From: Mycobacterium sp.
Lineage (GTDB): Bacteria; Actinomycetota; Actinomycetes; Mycobacteriales; Mycobacteriaceae
Assembly: GCA_025963385.1 (NCBI GenBank)
Contig: JAOPUT010000160.1
Coordinates: forward strand, 1 to 39,345
Direction: 5' to 3'
Length of the DNA: 39,345 nt
A model generated the notes under the pieces. The model was not told where the DNA came from. It made no database searches and was given only the letters and a program-made list of their open reading frames with translations. Made by a program: the position numbers and the translations under genes. The first letter of the stretch is position 1. Each line of letters starts with the position of its first letter. This document shows positions 34,521 through 39,345 of this stretch, piece after piece.

Positions 34521-35068
34521 CTCCAAAGACGTTGTCGAGCAACGGAATTGCTTGAAAACGGGCTCGTAGGGGTCAGTTGCTGCGCCCGAGTCGAGCTACC
34601 GGATCGCGATTGTTGCCAGAGTGACGGCAGGTGTCAGTGTCGTTATCCGGCTCATGATTGCCAGAACGCTATCAGATGAGCGCGAGCGACCTTCCCGGCG
34701 CCACCATAGTACGTGCGGCGGCCTTGGTGAGGTCGGCTCGACGCCTGCGGTAGGCACCGCCACATGCTGGGTGAATAGCAAATTTGCCCCCGGTTAGCGT
34801 CAAGATCGACACCTACGCAGCACAAATTCTGACAACACCGCCATTCGCACCGCTCACAGCTGATTCACAAGTTTGCTAAAAACGCGTACGGCGAAACGAA
34901 TGCAAGGATCGACCGTCGTCGCTAGAAGTTGCACCTCGCGTCAATATTCGGCGTTTCCGCAGCGTATGCGCCTAAAGACGGTTGTTGGGACGAATAGGTA
35001 GCTGTCGGTGTAATGTCCCGACCGAAGATTCTTGAAGGGGAAAGGGAGGTAAAGGATTTGCCGAATTT

Positions 35069-35089
35069 TTCGTACTAATGGTTCGTACT
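35069..35089. repeat. Direct repeat TTCGTACT in the PKS upstream region
   Basis: Two copies of TTCGTACT (35069-35076 and 35082-35089) are spaced 13 bases start to start. They lie inside the loop formed by TGCCGAA/TTCGGCA pairing. They could be a protein-binding site or part of a leader structure. Confidence 0.45.
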
Positions 35090-35121
35090 TAAAGTTCGGT
35101 TTCGGCATACGGAAGCCCTTA

Positions 35122-35139
35122 CCGATAAACGACTATCGG
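35122..35139. promoter_or_regulatory. Palindrome CCGATA-N6-TATCGG, candidate operator
   Basis: This perfect 6-base inverted repeat with a 6-base spacer lies 109 bases before the PKS start. The length and spacing fit a dimeric HTH regulator site; a leader hairpin is also possible. Confidence 0.45.
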
Positions 35140-35247
35140 CGCAAACGGAAAGGCATACAGCTGACCCACAGCGTCGCAGTTTCTTCAAGTTCTCGCATCA
35201 CGTCCGGGTCGGGGGCCCGGGTTGGTTCGTCGGAGAGGGTCAAGTAA

Positions 35248-38200
35248 GTGGCAGACACACCGGTATCTCCAATCGCCGTGATCGGCATGGGGTGCCGACT
35301 TCCAGGGGGTATCGACTCACCCGCGGGTCTGTGGGCTGCGCTGCTGCGCGGTGACGACACCGTGACCAAGGTCCCGCTGGACCGTTGGGACGCCGAGGAA
35401 TACTACGACCCGGAGCCAGGCGTGCCCGGTCGTTCCGTCTCGAAGTGGGGCGCGTTCCTCGATGACGTCGCCGGGTTCGACGCGGACTTCTTCAACATCA
35501 GCGAGCGCGAGGCGACCGCGATCGACCCGCAGCACCGACTGCTGCTCGAAACCTCCTGGGAGGCGATCGAGCACGCAGGCATCGACCCTGCCGTCATCGC
35601 GAGTTCACTGACCGGCGTGTTCATGGGCATGACCCACGCCGACTACCAGTTGCTCGCCGCCGACGCCAACGCGGTCGAAGGCCCATATGGCTTCACCGGC
35701 AACAACTTCAGCCTCGCCTCGGGCCGCATCGCCTACCACCTCGGCGTGCACGGTCCCGCCTTCACCGTGGACTCCGCATGCTCGTCCAGCCTGCTGGCCG
35801 TCCACATGGCCTGCCGCAGCCTGCATGACGGCGAGAGCGACCTCGCCCTTGCCGGTGGCGTCTCGATCATGCTGGAGCCCCGCAAGATGTCCTCGGGCTC
35901 GGCCCAGGGCATGCTGTCGGCCACCGGCGCCTGCCATGCGTTCGACGTCAACGCCGACGGATTCGTCTCCGGCGAGGCGTCGGCGGTGCTGATGCTGAAG
36001 CGACTCGACGATGCGCTGACCGACGGCGACCGCGTGCTGGCAGTGATCCGCGGCACCGCGGCCAACCAGGACGGTCACACCGTCAACATCGCGACCCCGT
36101 CGCGCGACGCGCAGGTCAAGGTCTACGAAGCGGCTCTCGCCGCCGGCGGCATCGATGGTGCCACCATCGGCATGGTCGAAGCGCACGGCACGGGCACGCC
36201 CGTCGGGGATCCGATCGAGTTCGCCAGCCTGGCGACCGTCTACGGCACGTCGGGTCCGTGTGCGCTTGGCTCGGCGAAGACCAACTTCGGGCACGGTCAG
36301 TCCGCCTCGGGCGCGGTCGGCCTGATGAAGGCCATCCTGTCGCTGCAGCACGCCACGGTGCCGAAGAACCTGCACTTCACTGCGATGCCGGAAGAGATGG
36401 CACGCATCGAGACCAGTCTGTTCGTCCCCGAGGAGACGACGCCGTGGCCGATCGACGGCCCGCACCCGCGCCGTGCTGCGGTCTCGTCCTACGGCCTGTC
36501 GGGCACCAACGTGCACGCCATCCTCGAGCAAGCACCCGTCGGGCAGGCGACGCGCGTCGTCGAGGGGGCAGGCTCTCCCGAGGGCGCCGCGACCGGCCCG
36601 CAGCTGTTCCCGTTGTCCGCCACGTCCGCCGAGGAGCTGCGACGCACCGCAGGCAGGCTCGCGGACTGGGTGGAGGCCCGCACCGACGTCGAGGATCCCG
36701 AGACCGACCTCGCCGATCTCGCCTACACGCTGGCCCGTCGTCGTGCCCACCGCCCGATCCGGACCGTGGTGCTGGCGAACGGCCGCGAAGAACTCGTCAC
36801 CGCGCTCCGTGAGGTCGCCGACGGTGACACGCCGTACGAGGCTGCTGTCGACAAGGGGGAGCGCGGCCCGGTCTGGGTGTTCTCCGGCCAGGGCTCGCAG
36901 TGGGCCGCCATGGGTGCAGGCCTGCTCGCGTCCGAGCCGACGTTCGCGGCCACGGTGGCTGAGCTCGAACCGCTGATCGCCGCCGAATCCGGGTTCTCGG
37001 TCACCGACGCCATGTCGTCGCCCACCGTCGTCACCGGTATCGACAAGGTCCAGCCGACGGTGTTCGCCGTCCAGGTGGCGCTCGCCGCCACGATGAAGTC
37101 CTACGGCGTGGTGCCCGGCGCGGTCATCGGCCACTCCATGGGCGAGGTCGCGGCGGCCGTCGTCGCCGAGGCGCTGACGCTGCAGGACGGCGTCAAGGTC
37201 ATCTGCCGCCGGTCGCGACTCATGGCGACGATCGCAGGCTCGGGCGCGATGGCATCCGTCGAGCTGCCCGCCCAGCAAGTGCTGTCCGAGCTGGCCGCGC
37301 GCGGCGTCAACGACGTCGTACTCTCGGTGGTCGCCTCGCCGCAGTCGGCGGTCGTCGGCGGCGCCAAGGACGCGGTGCGTGCGCTGGCGGCCGAGTGGGA
37401 GGCGCGCGGCGTGATGGCGCGCGAGGTGGCGGTCGACGTCGCATCCCATTCGCCACAGGTCGACCCGATTCTCGACGAACTGACCGAGGCCCTCGAGGAC
37501 CTCGTGCCGATGGAGCCCGCGGTGCCGTACTACTCGGCGACGCTTTACGATCCGCGCGATCCCGCGGACTTCGACGGGTACTACTGGGCGGACAACCTGC
37601 GGCACGCGGTGCGCTTCGCCGCTGCCGTGCAGGCCGCGCTCGAAGACGGCTACCGGGTGTTCGGCGAGCTGTCGCCACACCCACTGCTCACCTACGCGGT
37701 GGACCAGAACGCCCGCAGCCTCGACGTCCGCCTCGCCGCTCTGGCAGGCATGCGCCGCGAGCAGGAGCTGCCCTACGGCCTGCGCGGCTTCCTGGCGGAC
37801 CTTCACAGCGCAGGCGCCGCGATCGACTTCGCCGCCCTGTGGCCGAGCGGCGACCTCGTCGACGCGCCGCTCCCGACCTGGACCCACCCACGCCTGATCC
37901 TCACCCGAGACGGGCAGGAGCAGGGCGCGTCCACGCTCGCCGTCCACCCGCTGCTCGGCGCACACGTCCGGCTGCCGGAAGAGCCCGAACGCCACGTCTG
38001 GCAGTCCGACGTCGGCACCGAAGCCCAGCCGTGGCTCGGCGACCACCAGGTGCACGGCGTCGCTGCGCTTCCCGGCGCCGCATACTGCGAGATGGCCCTC
38101 GCGGCCGCACGCGCAGTCCTCGGCGATGCCTCGGAAGCTCGCGACATCGTCTTCGAGGACCTGCTGCTCCTGGAGGAGCACACACCGGTCTCCGCCGTCG

Positions 38201-39345
38201 CATCCGTCACCTCCGAGGGGGCCACCGACTTCCAGGTGACCACCCGTCTGGAAGGGCAGGAGGTCCGCCGGGCCACCGCCGTCCTGCACTCGGTGGACGA
38301 CGACGCTGCGCCTCCCGCATACGACATCTCCGAGCTGCTCGCCAGCCACCCGGTGGAACTGGCCGGGGCGGACATGCGCGACTGGTACGACGTCAGGGGC
38401 ATCCAGTACGGGCCGGCGTTCACCGGTCTCACCACGGTGCACACGGCCGAGGGGAACAGCGCCTCGGTGCTCGCCGCGGTGGCGCTGCCGGGTTCGATCC
38501 GATCCCAGCAAGGCGCCTACGGGATTCATCCGGCGCTCCTCGACGTCTGCTTCCAGGCCGTCGGTGCGCATCCCGACCTGCACGCCGACACCACCGGCAC
38601 GCTGATGCTGCCCTTGGGCGTCCGACGTCTGCGGGCCCACTCGTCGACCCGCAACGCGCACTACTGCTACGTGCAGATGGTCAACGCCAGCGCCGGATCG
38701 GTCGAGGTGGACATCGAGGTGCTCGACGAGGTCGGTGCGGTCCTGCTGACGGTCACCGGCCTGCGACTCGGAACCGGTGTCTCCGAGCAGGGGCAGCGCG
38801 ACCGCCGCCTCAACGAACGATTGCTCACGATCGACTGGCGCAAGCACGAGTCGCCGGCGACCGACGTCGTGGGAAGCGGCCACTGGCTGCTGATCAGCAC
38901 GTCCGACGAGTCCGACATGTTCGCGCACGAGCTGGCCGACGTCCTGAAGGCAGGCGAGGCCGACGTCACCGCGCTCACGTGGAGACCCGACGGTGACCAC
39001 CTCGCCAACGCCGATCTTCTGCGGCAGGCACTTGCGGCCCGTCCGAGCGTCGGTGTCGTCGTCGTGCAGGACCCGCGTCAGTTGGACGAGGACGTGGTCG
39101 GCGGGGGCGCCGAGCACGTCCGACACCTGGTGCGCATCGCCAAGGTGCTGCCGGACGTCGCCGGCGAACCGCCGCGGCTGTTCGTCCTGACCAGGGGAGC
39201 CCAGACCGTGCTCCCCGCCGAGGTGCCGAACCTCGCCCAGGGCGGTCTGCGCGGGCTGGTCAGGGTCATCGGGATGGAGCAGCCGCGCATGCGGCCGACC
39301 CAGATCGACGTGGACGACGCCACCGACGTCAGCCTGGTCGGCGCC
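35248..39345 (+). CDS. Mas/Pks5-type iterative type I polyketide synthase (3' end outside window)
   Basis: The frame is open from GTG 35248 to the last base, 1366 residues, about two thirds of a Mas-type enzyme (about 2100 aa). The KS domain has C178 (DSACSS), H313 (EAHGTGT) and H349 (NFGHG). The AT domain has GQGSQ (547-551), S630 (GHSMGE) and the VASH motif (731-734) typical of methylmalonyl-specific Mas AT domains. The DH domain has H933 (HxxxGxxxxP) and D1099. The linker or structural KR part begins after about 1190; ER, KR and ACP would follow outside. Sequence is close throughout to Mas/Pks5 as remembered, so methyl-branched lipid synthesis is expected. GGAGAGGG lies 8 bases before the GTG. 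Which paralogue (pks5, pks2, mas-like) cannot be fixed. Confidence 0.93.
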   Translation, partial: MADTPVSPIAVIGMGCRLPGGIDSPAGLWAALLRGDDTVTKVPLDRWDAEEYYDPEPGVPGRSVSKWGAFLDDVAGFDADFFNISEREATAIDPQHRLLLETSWEAIEHAGIDPAVIASSLTGVFMGMTHADYQLLAADANAVEGPYGFTGNNFSLASGRIAYHLGVHGPAFTVDSACSSSLLAVHMACRSLHDGESDLALAGGVSIMLEPRKMSSGSAQGMLSATGACHAFDVNADGFVSGEASAVLMLKRLDDALTDGDRVLAVIRGTAANQDGHTVNIATPSRDAQVKVYEAALAAGGIDGATIGMVEAHGTGTPVGDPIEFASLATVYGTSGPCALGSAKTNFGHGQSASGAVGLMKAILSLQHATVPKNLHFTAMPEEMARIETSLFVPEETTPWPIDGPHPRRAAVSSYGLSGTNVHAILEQAPVGQATRVVEGAGSPEGAATGPQLFPLSATSAEELRRTAGRLADWVEARTDVEDPETDLADLAYTLARRRAHRPIRTVVLANGREELVTALREVADGDTPYEAAVDKGERGPVWVFSGQGSQWAAMGAGLLASEPTFAATVAELEPLIAAESGFSVTDAMSSPTVVTGIDKVQPTVFAVQVALAATMKSYGVVPGAVIGHSMGEVAAAVVAEALTLQDGVKVICRRSRLMATIAGSGAMASVELPAQQVLSELAARGVNDVVLSVVASPQSAVVGGAKDAVRALAAEWEARGVMAREVAVDVASHSPQVDPILDELTEALEDLVPMEPAVPYYSATLYDPRDPADFDGYYWADNLRHAVRFAAAVQAALEDGYRVFGELSPHPLLTYAVDQNARSLDVRLAALAGMRREQELPYGLRGFLADLHSAGAAIDFAALWPSGDLVDAPLPTWTHPRLILTRDGQEQGASTLAVHPLLGAHVRLPEEPERHVWQSDVGTEAQPWLGDHQVHGVAALPGAAYCEMALAAARAVLGDASEARDIVFEDLLLLEEHTPVSAVASVTSEGATDFQVTTRLEGQEVRRATAVLHSVDDDAAPPAYDISELLASHPVELAGADMRDWYDVRGIQYGPAFTGLTTVHTAEGNSASVLAAVALPGSIRSQQGAYGIHPALLDVCFQAVGAHPDLHADTTGTLMLPLGVRRLRAHSSTRNAHYCYVQMVNASAGSVEVDIEVLDEVGAVLLTVTGLRLGTGVSEQGQRDRRLNERLLTIDWRKHESPATDVVGSGHWLLISTSDESDMFAHELADVLKAGEADVTALTWRPDGDHLANADLLRQALAARPSVGVVVVQDPRQLDEDVVGGGAEHVRHLVRIAKVLPDVAGEPPRLFVLTRGAQTVLPAEVPNLAQGGLRGLVRVIGMEQPRMRPTQIDVDDATDVSLVGA

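Larger units (their letters stand above)
34441..35247. promoter_or_regulatory. 807-bp non-coding, AT-richer region upstream of the PKS gene
   Basis: No supportable gene is found on either strand. Base composition is clearly lower in G+C than the neighbours, especially 34790-35130. It contains the hairpin at 34503, a possible -10 TAATGT at 35011-35016, a direct repeat TTCGTACT at 35069 and 35082, a long-range pairing TGCCGAA (35059-35065) with TTCGGCA (35101-35107), and a palindrome at 35122-35139. If the -10 is right, the PKS message has a leader of about 225 bases. A ribosome-binding site (GGAGAGGG, 35232-35239) precedes the PKS start. Confidence 0.5.

Noticed and set aside
35605..39126. 1173-codon open frame on the minus strand opposite the PKS
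   Set aside because: It is a mirror of the high-GC PKS codon pattern, has low-complexity Arg/Gly/Asp/Val content and no known domain; the plus-strand frame has all KS, AT and DH motifs.

Overview
This window is a high-GC actinobacterial chromosome segment. Gene order and protein content point to a non-tuberculous Mycobacterium (Mycolicibacterium-type). From memory, the order follows M. tuberculosis Rv1461 to Rv1497 with some local gains and losses. It is a core-genome segment that ends in a lipid-type polyketide synthase. No tRNA, rRNA, insertion sequence, prophage or CRISPR array is visible.

Layout. 1-5478 is the SUF iron-sulfur assembly operon (sufB, 5' truncated by the window edge, then sufD-sufC-sufS-sufU-sufT), tightly packed on the + strand. 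5475-8061 is an accessory patch: a lipoprotein with two tandem repeat domains (- strand), an unrecognised 207-aa protein and an Old Yellow Enzyme-type flavin oxidoreductase. 8107-11250 holds a thioredoxin, the enoyl-CoA hydratase EchA12, an ABC-F ATPase and a 62-aa HTH protein. 11251-14675 (- strand) is aconitase followed by its TetR-type regulator, with a candidate regulator-binding palindrome over the acn promoter. 14838-21023 is an envelope block: an Rv1476-like membrane protein, the NlpC/P60 peptidoglycan hydrolases RipA and RipB, then MoxR1, a DUF58 protein and a VWA-domain membrane protein. 21075-23717 is fabG1-inhA-hemH (mycolic-acid FAS-II reductases plus ferrochelatase). 23683-27354 holds an Rv1486c-like protein, an NfeD-SPFH-DoxX membrane operon and a TVP38/DedA-type protein. 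27498-32739 is methylmalonyl-CoA mutase (mutA, mutB) with its chaperone GTPase MeaB. 33148-34440 is a LipL-type serine esterase. After an 807-bp AT-richer non-coding stretch with palindromes and direct repeats, a Mas/Pks5-type iterative type I PKS starts at 35248 and runs off the window end.

How the genes work together. The SUF genes supply clusters to enzymes that include aconitase and ferrochelatase. RipA/RipB are cell-wall hydrolases, with the MoxR1-DUF58-VWA module beside them. FabG1/InhA make mycolate precursors. MutAB/MeaB interconvert succinyl-CoA and methylmalonyl-CoA, and methylmalonyl-CoA is the extender expected for the Mas-like PKS downstream.

Many starts fit leaderless transcription: a TANNNT -10 hexamer followed by 6-8 nt and then the start codon (6284, 8511, 14838, 21075, 24618, probably 27354). 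The less expected signals are short in-frame tandem repeats in MutA and MeaB, the acn operator candidate, the palindromic ripA upstream region and the structured pks leader. I see no clearly new multi-gene system; the most open questions are the 6284 protein, the two-repeat lipoprotein and the PKS leader.
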